Shown here: positions 12,551-24,349 of the stretch, in pieces
Position numbering within the stretch: the first letter of the stretch is position 1
Layout of the letters: each line of letters opens with the position of its first letter
Assembly (NCBI GenBank): GCA_008694505.1
Contig: VZDJ01000346.1
Span: forward strand, 7,923,244-7,987,243
DNA: 64,000 bases
Direction: 5' to 3'
DNA from: Cyanoderma ruficeps
Lineage: Eukaryota > Chordata > Aves > Passeriformes > Timaliidae
Notes under the pieces: generated by a model
Seen by the model: only the letters and a program-made list of their open reading frames with translations
The model's database searches: none
What the model was told of the DNA's origin: nothing
Position numbers and translations under genes: made by a program

Positions 12551-14344
12551 TTGATAGTGCAGTTTATTCTACTTTATCCTTAGATCAAGGCTCTTCTAGG
12601 CCAGTTATGCAGGGTCTTAGAAATGCATTACTTCCTTGTTTTGCTTTGCTTGTGTGTACACCTTTTGCTTTCCCTATTAAATTCTCTTTATCTCAACACA
12701 CGGATTTTTTAGCTTTTACCCTCGTGATTTTCTACCTTTGCCTATTGGTGGGGGAGTGAGCAAGCAGCTGTGAGGGGCTTGGCTGCCAGCTGAAGGTGAA
12801 CCTTGACACCTGTTAATCTACTCACCTCCATTTGCAGTTTGCTTGTATGCTTCATGTAAGCTGAACAGCTATTTGATTTGCTTGTGTGTGATCCCAGGGC
12901 CTTGGCTTGCAGGGAAACTATCTATTTTTACAAAGGTGGAATGCTTTTTATGTTTTTGTAAGCTGGTCAGTCTTAAAATGATATCGAAGAAGCCTGATAG
13001 CCATCTACACTGTCTTCCTAGAAAGTACTTTATCTCTGTGATCCTCCCCATCAGTAAGGATTTATGTTTATAAAGCAGGAAAATAGTTACTGAAGGAAAT
13101 TTTGTGTTTATAGTACTGATCTCTATTTTGATTTTAAAAAGATGATTCAAGTTCTCCTTCCTGACTTGTAAGCTGTATTGAGAGTGAAGTGGGTTTATTT
13201 TTTTGCTTTACATGTGACAGGCCATTATGATTTGTTTCTGCACGTACCAAACAATACATTTCAGTTTTGCTGTGTGGGATTATCTCAAATGTATCAAGCA
13301 TGTGCAAGACACGTAGGACAAAAAATTCAGGTCTTGCTGCTGTTATCTACGAAGGTGAGCAATCTATGATGATTGAAAAGAAACAGAAAATAGAGTCAGT
13401 AAGACCTGCACATTGGTATGACTGAAGTGTTTGTGGTACCCAAGGAGTACGAAAGGATAGCAGCCACTCCAGCACAGAGGGAGTATAATAGAGCAGGTGT
13501 CCTGCTGTGCTTGGTACAAATGTATCCTTAGTCTTAGATCAACCATATCGATGTTTTTATTTCATTCTTTAACTTGTGAGTCCATATGCCCATGGTATCT
13601 TTTATGCTTGAGATAAACTGTAAGAATATAGAGGCTGATTTGCAAAATGCACCTTTGTGGTAAGCTATGTTTTTATTTCAGCTAAGGGCAAGATAGAAGG
13701 GGGAAAAAGATAACACATTTTTCTAAAACAGAGTTGTAAATTCATTTGTAGGTTTTTTCTTCTGATAGCCTCTTTATTTTTAATACTATGTAATAATTCA
13801 TTTATTCAGATAGCAAGGAAAGAGGCACCATTTTATTTGTGTAACAGTTTTCCTTCGTTTTAAAATTGCTTACCCACCCCTCTATATGTTGCACCCATCA
13901 TAAAACATAGTTTTCTAACCCAGTTGCTATTTTATCATGTCTTTTCAAAACATATTTGGGCAGCAACCTGAAAGATTTCTGATTTTGTGAAGATGATACC
14001 TTGCTTAGGAACCAGTAGTTTTTAAGAAGCAAACTGAAATAGTTAAAATTACTTTTAAAAACTTTTGTAACTTGAATACAGTAGTTAATCTTTTTTTTCT
14101 AACAAAAATATGCATTGAGACTATTCTTAGCAATTTTACTTCTGAATCCTGGATTTGTTTGCTGTTTTTTGGTCAGATTAGCTCTGTTTTTAATGACAGG
14201 TAGATAAATACTTATCGCTTTCAGATTAAGATAATGAGGAAATGAAATTTTCCTCTATAGATTTTGTTTGTATTTAAAATAACTGCCTCCATAGCTTATA
14301 TATTTTTATTTTTTAAAGTTGCCCATTTAATGTTAGTAGAACAC

Positions 14345-14817
14345 ACAAATGAATTTGCTGACAGGAACCGTGAGATGGGAAGAGCTGATACACCACATCC
14401 CAGACTGGAAAGACCAAAGCTCAGCAGGGTTTTTTATTTCCCCAGCTTCAATGGACAGATGCAATGATGGGTGGGGAGGGGGCCATAAGAATCTCAAATG
14501 TCTTCTCCACAAGGGAGCTGAGATCATCTCAAGCTCCTGGGAGGTTACAGCCCATCTGAGCCAACCACGAGGACCCCCTGATCACTGGCCAAGTCCCCCT
14601 TAGGGCAACAGTGGCAGACTAAAACAGCATGATTTTTGCCTGGGAGGAGTCAGAAGATGCTGCTTCCCTGTCTTCCCTGCTGCTTTGGCATTTCCTACCC
14701 AAGCTACCCTCACAAGCTTGGTGTGGTGCGCTGGAGATCGGACTTCACTTTGCATTTTGTGATATGAGAAATAAACCTTTTTTCACTTAAACTCCTGCTG
14801 GAACCATGCTACACCAC
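14345..14817 (+). mobile_element. LTR-like or unclassified interspersed repeat
   Basis: A GC-richer block of about 450 bp stands out against AT-rich intron. It ends with AATAAA (14770-14775) and a short tail, resembling the R-U5 end of an avian LTR. The octamer TACACCAC occurs at 14389-14396 and 14810-14817, a possible flanking duplication, but the bases inside these copies show neither TG...CA nor terminal inverted repeats. There is a G-rich run at 14469-14481. Boundaries and class are uncertain. A host enhancer-like block is an alternative. Confidence 0.35.
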
Positions 14818-16304
14818 TGGCCTCTGTTTTATGCCAGCACTTTTTCTTTTTTACAGCCACCTCTTCTAACCAAGCTGCTGACACATTTGTGGTTGTTTTG
14901 GGCTTAAATCTTTGTGACTTCAAACCAATAGCTGTTTTATTATCTCAATTTTACCTCATAAGTAATCTGACTAATTTGAAAAGCAAAGGAGGCTAATCCT
15001 TTACTGCTGTGATTTAGGAGAGTAGGGAATCCACTGGGAGGTGTGCAGGTCTTTAAAGTAATGAAGTTTGACAACCTTTCTGTTTACAGTCAACAGATCA
15101 ACATTCAGAAAATACACCTTTAAATTTGTTTGCACTTTATGAAATATTGCAAAATCCAAGCTCTTTAATTCAGATTTGGGGTATTCCTTCTATATTCTGC
15201 CTTCAGTTCTGAGGATTGCTAGCATGTAGTTTCAAGAAAGAAATCTTCAGATCATATTCATTGTGTCACAAGAAAAAAATTAATGAAGGTCAAGTCTATT
15301 GACAGTCTTCATCCATTTAAGTTAGGAAATGAAAAAAGTTTTGACAGTGATACTGATATTATTTCTCCTCAGCACAAAAGTGTGTGTGGTATTTTATGCT
15401 TTATCAGTTGTGATAATCGCCTCATGTTTTTTCTTTATTTTTTTCTCTAATATAATTAGCATTCCACTGCACAGAGAACAGCTTTTTCTTTATCTGTTTG
15501 CTCTTCCATGCTCTCAGGTTTCTCTCAATGTATTAATTTATGAATAGAAACAACCAAATAAATAGAGGGAAGCAACTTCTAGCTGATCAGTTCTGCCATG
15601 ACAAAAATGGTTTCAAAATTTATCTGAGAAATTATCTTTCTGATTGAGCTGCCATAGCAAAATGGAAAATTGCTTCATATTTGCCTTGTTTCAGAAAGTC
15701 ATGCACACATTTAGCAGCTGACTCTTTCAGATTCCAAAGTACAGACTGCTGCTTTTCATTTCTCTGATAAAAAGCAAAATAATATTACATAGCCCCTCAG
15801 TTCTTGAAATGGATAAACATTTCTCATAAAAATCTGGCAGCTCATTTTCAATTAATTGTAATAAATTAACCATGAAAAAACAATGGTAATTTTCATGAAA
15901 ATTTGATGTGGCTCTGCTACGAAGCGGATGTATGTTACTTATGGCAGACCAACCCCAATGACAGAACCACATGTTTCAGGAATCTATCAAGGTATTTACT
16001 TTCTGGTGTGTTTTCAGACACTTTCAGTATGTCCCTGAAATGTGCTACTCTTGTCCTACTGCAACTGGTAGCAGCACCTCAAGTGCCCATTTCTTCCTCA
16101 TATGGGTCCTCTCCCCACACCTCAGTCTTTCTCCCTTAACAAGAAAAAAGTATTCTAGACAGAAAAACCCACACTTGATATAGGTTGTGTTTGGTTTGTG
16201 GAAATACAGGCTTTTCAACCATTGGAGGCTGGAGACCAATGCAAAAAATGCTTAAAATATATCCATATTTAATATTAAAAACAATATTAAAAACTGTGTT
16301 TTAG

Positions 16305-16396
16305 GTCTTCGTCCAAAAAGGACACTGCGCTTGGTGCTATGGACAGGGGAAGAGCAAGGAGGAATAGGTGCCAAGCAATACTATCAGTTGCACAAG
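16305..16396 (+). CDS. CPQ: CPQ coding exon with catalytic Glu-Glu (carboxypeptidase Q)
   Basis: The 92-bp exon completes the Gly codon split by the previous intron and adds 30 residues, ending QYYQLHK. It carries the LWTGEEQGG motif. In M28 peptidases the first Glu of this pair is the general base/nucleophile activator and the second binds zinc (human 336 and 337, from family knowledge). The acceptor is TTTTAG before 16305 and the donor GTAAAT follows at 16397, leaving phase 0. The residue before the Glu pair is Gly; I recall Ala in mammals, which would be a mild substitution. Spacing from the previous exon's ligands fits the family exactly. Confidence 0.95.
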
Positions 16397-19300
16397 GTAA
16401 ATGTCTTTTCACCATTTTCTTGACATCAGTTTTCTTCCCAGTCTTATGACTTGGCTACTATTTTTGTCAAGGTGTTCAGCTTAATATCTAACCAAAACCA
16501 GTGATTCCAGTTCTGCCTGAAAGTACATTTTCTGGCTTTAATCATAAATGTAAACCTAATTTTACATTTAACAGTAAGTGATGCAAGCACACGTGTGCAT
16601 GTTCTGCTTGACCTAAGATACTCTGTCACAAAAGTGTTCTGAAACAGATATTTCATGACAGTATCTGCCATAGCTTTCAAACATAGCTAGACTTCTGAGA
16701 ATGAATGATGAATTGTCCACATATGTTTGCAATATAAATAAATTTTGTTTGCCTTATATATTTCTGCTTCATTGCATTTTCCCATAATATTTTACAATGT
16801 AAAACATAAAATAATACAAAGAAAAATATTTGCTATCTTATCTTGATTGTGTGTAGTCTATAATGTACTTTGCCAATTGTTAGTTTTGTGGGATCTGGAA
16901 CATCCTAAAAGGTTGATTCCCGGTGATGCAAAGAACACACAAATTCTATGACTTATGGCTATGAGGATAAAAATATAACAGTATCTCTCCTGCCAACAAC
17001 TGCCATTTCAAGATATATCATGAGATAAAGGGCAGTTGCCAAAACTATTTTGGAGATAAGTCTTTGGAATATGTGTGTGTTTGGTGCTTTTTACACAGAA
17101 AAATTATGCTGTACCTGTATAACTATTCTAAAGTAATCTTTTATTCTTTTCCCCAATTAAGCAGTATAACTCTAAACAATGGTTAATACATCCAAGGCAG
17201 AGACAAGGTGAATGCAAATGTGCCTAGGAAATTAGTTTCTCTACAACAGTATGAAAGCAGACTTACAGGCAACTCTTAAGAGCATTTTTTAATGCTAAGC
17301 AACCTATCAGAACAAATAAATGTTCACTTTGAATGGAATTCATTGTGATGAACCAAATTAGATCAAGTTGCACATGCAACAGAGTTATCAGAGATAGGTT
17401 TAGGGCAGAGTTTTTTGACTAATTGATGAACAATCAAATATTTCCTACTAACTGGCTTCATATTGCTAAGAAGTATATTTAACTACCTATGTATAATGTT
17501 GTACCTCCTTGTATCTCTGAATTATAGGGATAACTCAGCTCTGTCATTTATTTGGAAGAGGTGACCAGGTACCCAAGAGCTTGCTTTCTCAGCTTCAGGG
17601 AGGTGACAGGTTGCAGTCTAGTATATGTTAAGGACTCTGGATTTACCACTGGTACTCTGATATTCAGCAGGATTAAACTAGAATAAAATATTCTAGAATA
17701 AGTAGCGCATGAAAAAGATGCTTCTTATGTACAGAACCTCATTTTGGTGGAGCTGGAAGGATACTCTAATACATACCACTCATCAGAAATGTATCTGAAG
17801 ATTTGCCTCTGTAGATGTCCATGTAGTAAGATCCATCCTATGATAGTGATGTCAGCAACACATGAAATGTCTGTCATGTATGTCTCATCTTTTGCCAAAA
17901 TGGCTTTGTTTCACTGTTGTGTCAAAGATTTCTATTCTAAAATAATACCAAAAAGCAGACCTAAGGATCAACTAGGGAAATCTAAAGTGGGATGGGAGTT
18001 GTTTGCAAGATATTTGGTTACTTTGCTTTTAAAAAAGTTCAGACAAATGTGTCTCAGTTCTTGCTCTGCTGGTGAGATTCCATCTGGATGTTGTGCTCTG
18101 CAAAGAAAGCCCTGTCTGACATAACAGTTTGTAATTTACGTGGAGAATTAAAGCAGAAATGACATCCGTCTGTTGTTTGTTGTTCTTGTTTCCCCCCTGC
18201 CATGTGATCTGGCATAATTATAAATCGATTTAACTATAGGACCTTGCATTACTCATAATAATGAAATAAAGTTGATTAATACTGTACATTAAATTTAGCA
18301 TGAAAAATAACTTAACCTTTTAATGATTTACTTGCTCAAGTTTCTGCCAATTAGGATAGTATGGCACACACATTGCTTGCTGATAGTAATGAATACAAGT
18401 TAAGTAAGACTGGTATTTAAAGATGTCTTGTAAAATGAAAGGCAGCCTGTATCTACATAGCTGGACTTATGAGTTTAGAAGTAGAAATATGAATGCAGTA
18501 ATTCAGCACCGGCAGCCTTGGATTTCCTTGACATTATAAATTATCTCCCCATGTCAGTGGAAATGTGGCGAGGGAGAAGAAATGAAGACAATATAGTACT
18601 GGACAAGTACAGATGCTCTTATTTTTGTCACATATTTATTATTTCTTTCAATTTAAGTTCAGGCCCTTCTTTCTCATCCATCATTGTAGGTTGTCACAGC
18701 TAGAAAGTGGATAAGTTACTGCAGAAATAACTGAGATAGCAGAGTAGTGGTTTTACTATGGTGCAATAATTAACACGTATCCCTGTGTAATAGCATTATT
18801 TATAACACTCAAGTTCTTCCCTAGATCCCAGTATTATCATTTCTGATTATTAAAGCTAGTGATAGGCTGTATTAGCTGTTCAGAGCTTTATGAGAATGTC
18901 AGAGCTGCCATATTTGTTGATCAAAAGCTCTAGTGCTCTAGACAGTCTAGTGCTGTCTTCTGCTTCTGATAGCATCCAGTAAATATGTGCTTAGGAAAAG
19001 CATATTTGCCCAACTGCAGTCAGGTGAAGCTCAGACACACACATTACTTGCACAACCATGCTTTCAGTTTATCAAATATTTTTCTGGAGAGCATCACATG
19101 GTCTTCATCCATTGTTTTCTTTGCGTGATTTTTCGAAGCCATTTCCAAGAGTTGAAGGCCTTGTATATTCTAACAGTTTCAGTGCCTCCATTAATGCAAT
19201 AGTACCTGCCACCCTCCAGGACATCACAGAGCACCTGTTTGGTTTTGGCCATGGGGTAGAAGCCTCTCAGGGGAATTACCAGCACCTTTGCTTCCAAAGG

Positions 19301-20400
19301 AGATACCTGTTGAAGTGCTCACTGCTTTTAGCCAATAATTAGATTTAATCCCAGACTAGAAAAAGAGTAGATTTTCGTTAACATTAAAAATCCTTATCTT
19401 GATAAAGAGCAGTGAAAATAAAGGATTTAAGTGCAAATCAGACTGCAGAGCTTGGAGTTTCACACTTCATCTGAAGTCTTCTTCCGGTACTTAGTGTTGT
19501 GCTACTCAATTGCTGAGTAGGGCTCTTATGTACAGACAATACAGTAAATAACTTCAGAATCATGAAATATTGCAACACAACTTTCTTATACAAGTCAAAT
19601 TGAAGAACTAGAGGAACATAATTCTAGAAAGCCTCATGATGCGTCTCTTCAGTACAGATTCTGCTACAACCTTTACCAACGATACCTGAGGGCCCTCAGC
19701 CAGCATAAAGTTTTTAGTGTGTGTTTACTCTTACGCTGTCTTCGTGAAGGGAGAAAGAAATATATGTAATGAAATGTCTGTCCCCCTTTTCATTACTTTG
19801 GACTAGATTCTGTGGAAGGTCTGTGTACCATGAAACAAGGTTACAGTTATTTACCCAGCCAAATTAAGGGACTATGAATGACTGATAATATTTATTTTGG
19901 AATAGAAGTATTACGTACAATCTCTTGGGAAAGCAAATACATTTTGTAATGAGGAGACTAAGAGATCCTAGGCCACATTCAGATTTACTTTAGTAACTTG
20001 GTTGTAATCACTGGAGACATTAATATGTTATGAATTCAATTCAAACCCCATTACAGAAGGCATTCTCAGTATTTCTGCATGTTGGTATTCTTATCTTAAT
20101 AATATTCACAGTACTTACCTCAATTTCTGGTGCAAACACCATACAGTATTTTAACTTTTCAGTAAAGGCTTAACTACATTTAAAAAACCCAAAAACCAGT
20201 GTTTACTATGGTGTCTTTTTTGTATTTATTACCAAGATCTGATATTTTGCTTGAACTGTGTCTGCATGAAAACAGGACTTTCTGAAATGCTGGCATTTCT
20301 TTCATGCTAGTTTAAGTACTGTTTGTTGATGCTCACATAAGATTTCTGCTGTGATTTGCTAACAAGTTGCTTTCTCTAAGAAGCAAATATCAAAAAAATA

Positions 20401-20424
20401 TCTTGTCACTTTCAGGTGACAAGA
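20401..20424. repeat. 9-bp inverted repeat
   Basis: TCTTGTCAC at 20401-20409 pairs perfectly with GTGACAAGA at 20416-20424 across a 6-base loop. Short enough to be chance. Confidence 0.6.
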
Positions 20425-21261
20425 AATGATTCTTCTCCAGAAAATATTGTCTCCTCAAAAACATAGTTTTCAGAAGACTACATCCTGAGGTACCAAGTAC
20501 TCTGGTGAGATATAAGACATGAATTTGTCTCTAGTTTGAACCAAACATGTAAAGGATTTTAATGGGGGTTCATTTATCCCAGCAAAATGTGTTGACCATT
20601 CGGCTTTTGACTTTCCTCAGGCAATACTCTCTATAATCAAAAATTATGTAAAATTACTGCTGCCTTTTTAGGTCACTGATGTCCTATTGATTCCTTTCAT
20701 TGCAAAGGAAAAGAAATGCAGAAAGAGTGAAATGTCCATTTGCAAAACTACAGAAAGAAAGTAATCAAATTGTGTTCTCCAGTATCACAACAGGCAATAG
20801 CACCACTGCTTGTATTAAGCACAGTAAAGATAGCATAGTTACAGAATTATCTTTTACGCCTATTCTAGGTCCATAGGAATTCCCAATTCTTAGTATTTAG
20901 GAATAAGCTTCCTTGTGAAAGCTGCAGAGAAATACATATTTTGCTAAAGTACAAACCCAAGTTTATTCCTTACACTGCCTGAAGGATGGAAGACCCCAAA
21001 TCAGTCATGGACTGATTTGTGTCTCCTGAATATCTAGTCTTCATTCCATATAGATAAAATTCATACATGTCTAGTCTTAGAAAAACTTTTTTCTGTGCAT
21101 CTTTCCTGTCTTTCTCTCAAGCCAATAGCAGAGCTGCCAGTTGAATCTGGTAGAGACATCTTCTGAGGATCACTGCTTCCAGTGCATGCTTCAGGCAGAT
21201 TCACCCGTCCACAGGTCTTTGGTCCATTGGGGTGTTTTGCTGCAAGAGAATCAGCGCTTAG

Positions 21262-21296
21262 CAGTGGTTTCAGCTCTCAACAGTGATTTCAGCTCT
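21262..21296. repeat. Two-copy 19-bp repeat
   Basis: CAGTGGTTTCAGCTCT and CAGTGATTTCAGCTCT start 19 bases apart (21262 and 21281), at the left edge of the LTR-like block. It may be part of that LTR's U5 end. Confidence 0.6.
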
Positions 21297-21299
21297 GCC

Positions 21300-21574
21300 T
21301 TGCAAGGTTATCCCAGGCCAACTCAGGGACAGAGAGACAGAAGCACAATATAGCTGTTCCACAAGGTAGCTTTTATTATCCTGCAAAGGGGTGGCCAGGG
21401 ACAGCAACTCCCTGCCCGAGGAGGGCAAACTCTGGGTATTTATGGGGTAAAGCAGGGGTGGTACCAAAGAGGAAAAACCAATGGGTTGGAAAGGTATTTA
21501 TCAAAGCATTGTGGGTGCCTTGTTCTGACCTGCGAGAGAACTGCCTCATCTAGGTCCTCTCTCATAGGGAAGGA
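21300..21574 (-). mobile_element. Second antisense LTR-like fragment
   Basis: Read on the minus strand this block has CATAAATA (TATA-like), a C/G-rich stem CCCTCCTCGGGCAGGGAG, then AATAAAAGCTACC and a T/C-rich downstream part, the order expected of U3-R-U5. It directly abuts the LTR at 21579. The 5' end of its U3 is not found, so it may have been interrupted by that insertion or truncated. Boundaries are approximate. Confidence 0.5.
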
Positions 21575-21578
21575 GTTG

Positions 21579-22026
21579 TGTCGTGATATTAGACACACAG
21601 AGGACAAGGCAGACAGCACAAAGTCAGGCAGGAAAGTTTTATTTTAATTTTTCTGACTGTATTATATACACTTTTTACAGAAGGCAAAAGATGGGCTACA
21701 CAGGTTGCCACCTCTCCAACCTTGTAGGTGAACGTCACCATCCATCATATTTCTCCTCCCAGAGGAGAAATATGTAAACGAAATAGATAATTCTAAATAT
21801 ATACGTAGTTTACATAAAACTGTGTGAGAATCTCCACTACAAAATTGCAAACATTCACAAGGCAAGAAAGCTTAGGGTGACAGAGTTGAGATGAGCTTAT
21901 CACATTCCATTCAAAGTACATCCCTCCAAACAAGGGCCTGGGAGGCTCATCCACTTGCACACTAGGAAACTTGCAATACTGAATGGTCATCTCTGTGAGT
22001 GCTGGCAAACCATCACAGAGGAAACA
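21579..22026 (-). mobile_element. Solo LTR of an endogenous retrovirus, antisense
   Basis: A 448-bp segment begins TG and ends CA, and is flanked by GTTG on both sides (21575-21578 and 22027-22030), a 4-bp target duplication. On the minus strand it reads TGTTTCCTCTG at the start, then a TATA-like TGTATATAAT (rc of 21661-21670), AATAAA (rc of 21638-21643), and ends ATATCACGACA. No gag, pol or env lies beside it, so it is a solo LTR left by recombination. A 4-bp duplication would fit class I (gammaretrovirus-like) elements, but such a short match can arise by chance. Confidence 0.6.
21746..21774. repeat. Perfect 13-bp inverted repeat inside the LTR
   Basis: CATATTTCTCCTC (21746-21758) and GAGGAGAAATATG (21762-21774) are exact reverse complements across a 3-base loop, CCA. 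It lies in the U3 part of the antisense LTR, upstream of its TATA box. Confidence 0.85.
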
Positions 22027-23357
22027 GTTGCAGTATTGTACAAGGCAAGACGTGGCAATAGTATGTTTTTACTGAATGAAGGATAATAAGTACATTACCA
22101 AATTGCTCCCAGGCTGTTGAGGTTATGGGACTTTTGTCGTTAGCTTCTCAGAGATCAGAACTTGTAACTCCCGTACAGAACAAACCCCTATACCTATAGA
22201 CTTTTTTACATACTGCTTTCCCATAAAATGTGACAGAAGAATATTTTATATTGTAACAAAAGGATGAGCCTTTTTCATACCTTGTTATCTAGAGAAAATT
22301 GTGCTAATCTTCAGCTTTACATCAGCTTTCTCCCCTATAATGATGGCATAATTTACAAATGTGAATAACTCACATTGTTCCTGATTTTCCCTGTCTTCAT
22401 TCAAAAAGAGTGTAAATGGTATGATCATGCTTATGGCTGGTGCGTCTCTGCTTCCTAACAGCTGTTGTGGTGTTTTTTCTCTAGTTTCAATTTATGCTGT
22501 TTTGCTTCATTAAATTACCTTCGTACTAAACAGCAACTCCAAATTACACTACATCATGTTCATGTATTATTGAATACTTCGAGAATGTTATTTATTTTAC
22601 TTTTTTTCTTTTCTTGCTGTCATATGCACTTAGGTGTTGCCAGTGTTTTTTCTCATCTTTCCTGTAGTCTTAGTTGCCAGCCTACTAAAGCTGGGTGCTG
22701 ATTTAAACTATAAGTGGGATAACCATCACTTCCCTGTGAGTTCTACAACATTGTTGCCATGCTATACTTGTTTCCCAACTGCTCTGGGACAAACACTGGA
22801 ATACAAGTGTTGTTGTTTCTTAAAGTTAAGTGTAAATCAATAACAGAAAGCTGAAAACACAATGTCAGATTAACTGATGTCCTTTGTCACTGGAACAAAT
22901 GAACCATTAGTCAAGGACAGTGCTTTGTCACTACAGACTTAAGTATTTTTCCTGTAAAGTGGTGATTCTTCTCATTGGAACAAAAAAGAAAAGCAGTAAA
23001 TGAACTGTTGGACAAGTAATACTCAATTTTAAACAGCCCCAACGTACTAAAGGCTTTTAGGATAGTTGTTCCCTGCATTAAACTTTCAGGTATGTCCCTT
23101 CTTTAGCTGGGTAAGAGGGATTGCCATCAGTGACTCAATGGATTAGTCATGAGATGTTGCAGTCTAGTTTAAGATCTGGTAAGAATTAGCAATTGGGATT
23201 TTGACTGAATAAGTAGCTACTGTAAGGTATACCTGCTTGGGATTGCCAGTGTCTATTCTAGAAGGAAGATGTTTGCTACCCACAGAAGTACCAGTCATAT
23301 CTATTACAAGGGTTTTTTTTCGCAATGGAAAGAGTTTACTGTAATTACAGGCTAAAT

Positions 23358-24349
23358 GACAGACCCCAGAGTGTGGGACAGTAATCAGTGCCACAAGGTC
23401 TGGTTGGAGGCCTGTCACTGGTGGTGTCCTCCAGGGTTCAATACTGGGCCCAGTATTGTTTAACTTTTCCTCAATAACTTGGGTGCAGGGGCAGAGGCCT
23501 CCTCAGCAAGTTCCCTGACAACATAAAGCTGGGAGGAGTGGCCGATACCTCAGAGTGCTGTGCAGCCCTTCAGAAGGACCCTGACAGGCTGGAGAGATGG
23601 CAGAGAAGAACCATCTGAAATACAACAAAGGTGAATGCAGGGTCCTGCAACTGGGGAGGAATAACCCCAGGCACCAGTACAGGCTGGGAAGCAGTCTGCT
23701 GGAAAACAGCTTCATGGAGGGACCAAGGAGCTTCACGGAGCCTGCGTGACCTGATAGACAGCAAGCTGTCCATGAGCCAGCCCTGTGCCCTTGGGGCCAA
23801 GAAGGCCAAAGGTATCCTGGGGTGCACTAGGATGAGCACTGGCAGCAGGTCCAGGGAGGTGATCCTGTCCCTTTATGCAGACCTGGTGAGGCCATAACTG
23901 GAGAACAGCATCCAATTCTGAGCTCCTCAGTACAAGAGAGATGTGGAACTCCTGGAGCAGGTCCAACAGAGGGTGAAAAAGATGGTAAGGTGAGAAAATG
24001 ATTGAGAGAGGATCTCATCAATGTCTAAGTATCTGAAGGGAGGATGTCAAGAGGATGGAGCCAGGCTTTTCCCAGTGGTGCCAAGCAATAGAACAAGAGG
24101 CCACAAGCAGAAACTGGTGCACAGGAAACTCCACCTGAACATGAGGAAGAACTTCTTTACCTGTGCAGGTATAGTGGAACAGATTGCCTAGAGAGGCTGT
24201 GGAGACTCCCTCACTGGAGATATTCAAGAAACATCTGGACACAATCCTGTGCCATATGCTCTGGGATGACCCTGTTTGAGCAGGGAGGCAGGACCAGATG
24301 ATCCACTGTTGTCCCTTCCAACCTTATCCATTCTATGATTCTGTGATTT
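23358..24349 (+). mobile_element. CR1 LINE, about 1 kb, sense, with RT-end remnant
   Basis: The longest CR1 copy in the window. It starts within the reverse-transcriptase ORF (markers GGCCTGTCACTGGTGGTGTC, CCAGGGTTCAATACTGGGCC), continues through the ORF2 C terminus (AAGGCCAAAGGTATCCTGGG) and the 3' UTR, and ends at the terminal CCATTCTATGATTCTGTGAT repeat. The reading frame is broken by stops and indels, so it cannot encode an active enzyme. It is collinear with the copy at 10530 from that copy's start onward. Confidence 0.92.

Larger units (their letters stand above)
3325..16304 (+). other. CPQ: CPQ intron, 12,980 bp
   Basis: GT...AG intron in phase 1. It contains a G/T-rich microsatellite (about 5440-5527), a hairpin (6447), CR1 copies (10530-11197 sense, 12027-12550 antisense) and an LTR-like repeat (about 14345-14817). 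The segments 3325-5440, 5530-6440, 6490-10470, 12560-14340 and 14820-16304 show only AT-rich single-copy-looking sequence with short homopolymers. No coding exon or RNA gene is supportable in them. Confidence 0.9.

Noticed and set aside
14389..14817. hAT DNA transposon suggested by the 8-bp TACACCAC pair
   Set aside because: The bases just inside the two octamers are not inverted repeats of each other and do not match hAT ends, so no transposon class is claimed.
17744..18124. 126-codon open frame on the + strand
   Set aside because: Cys/Ser-rich but without a recognisable pattern, signal peptide or domain. Intronic.
23503..24242. Several open frames on both strands
   Set aside because: They fall within the dead CR1 copy. 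Only the + strand has a remnant of CR1 ORF2, and it is broken.
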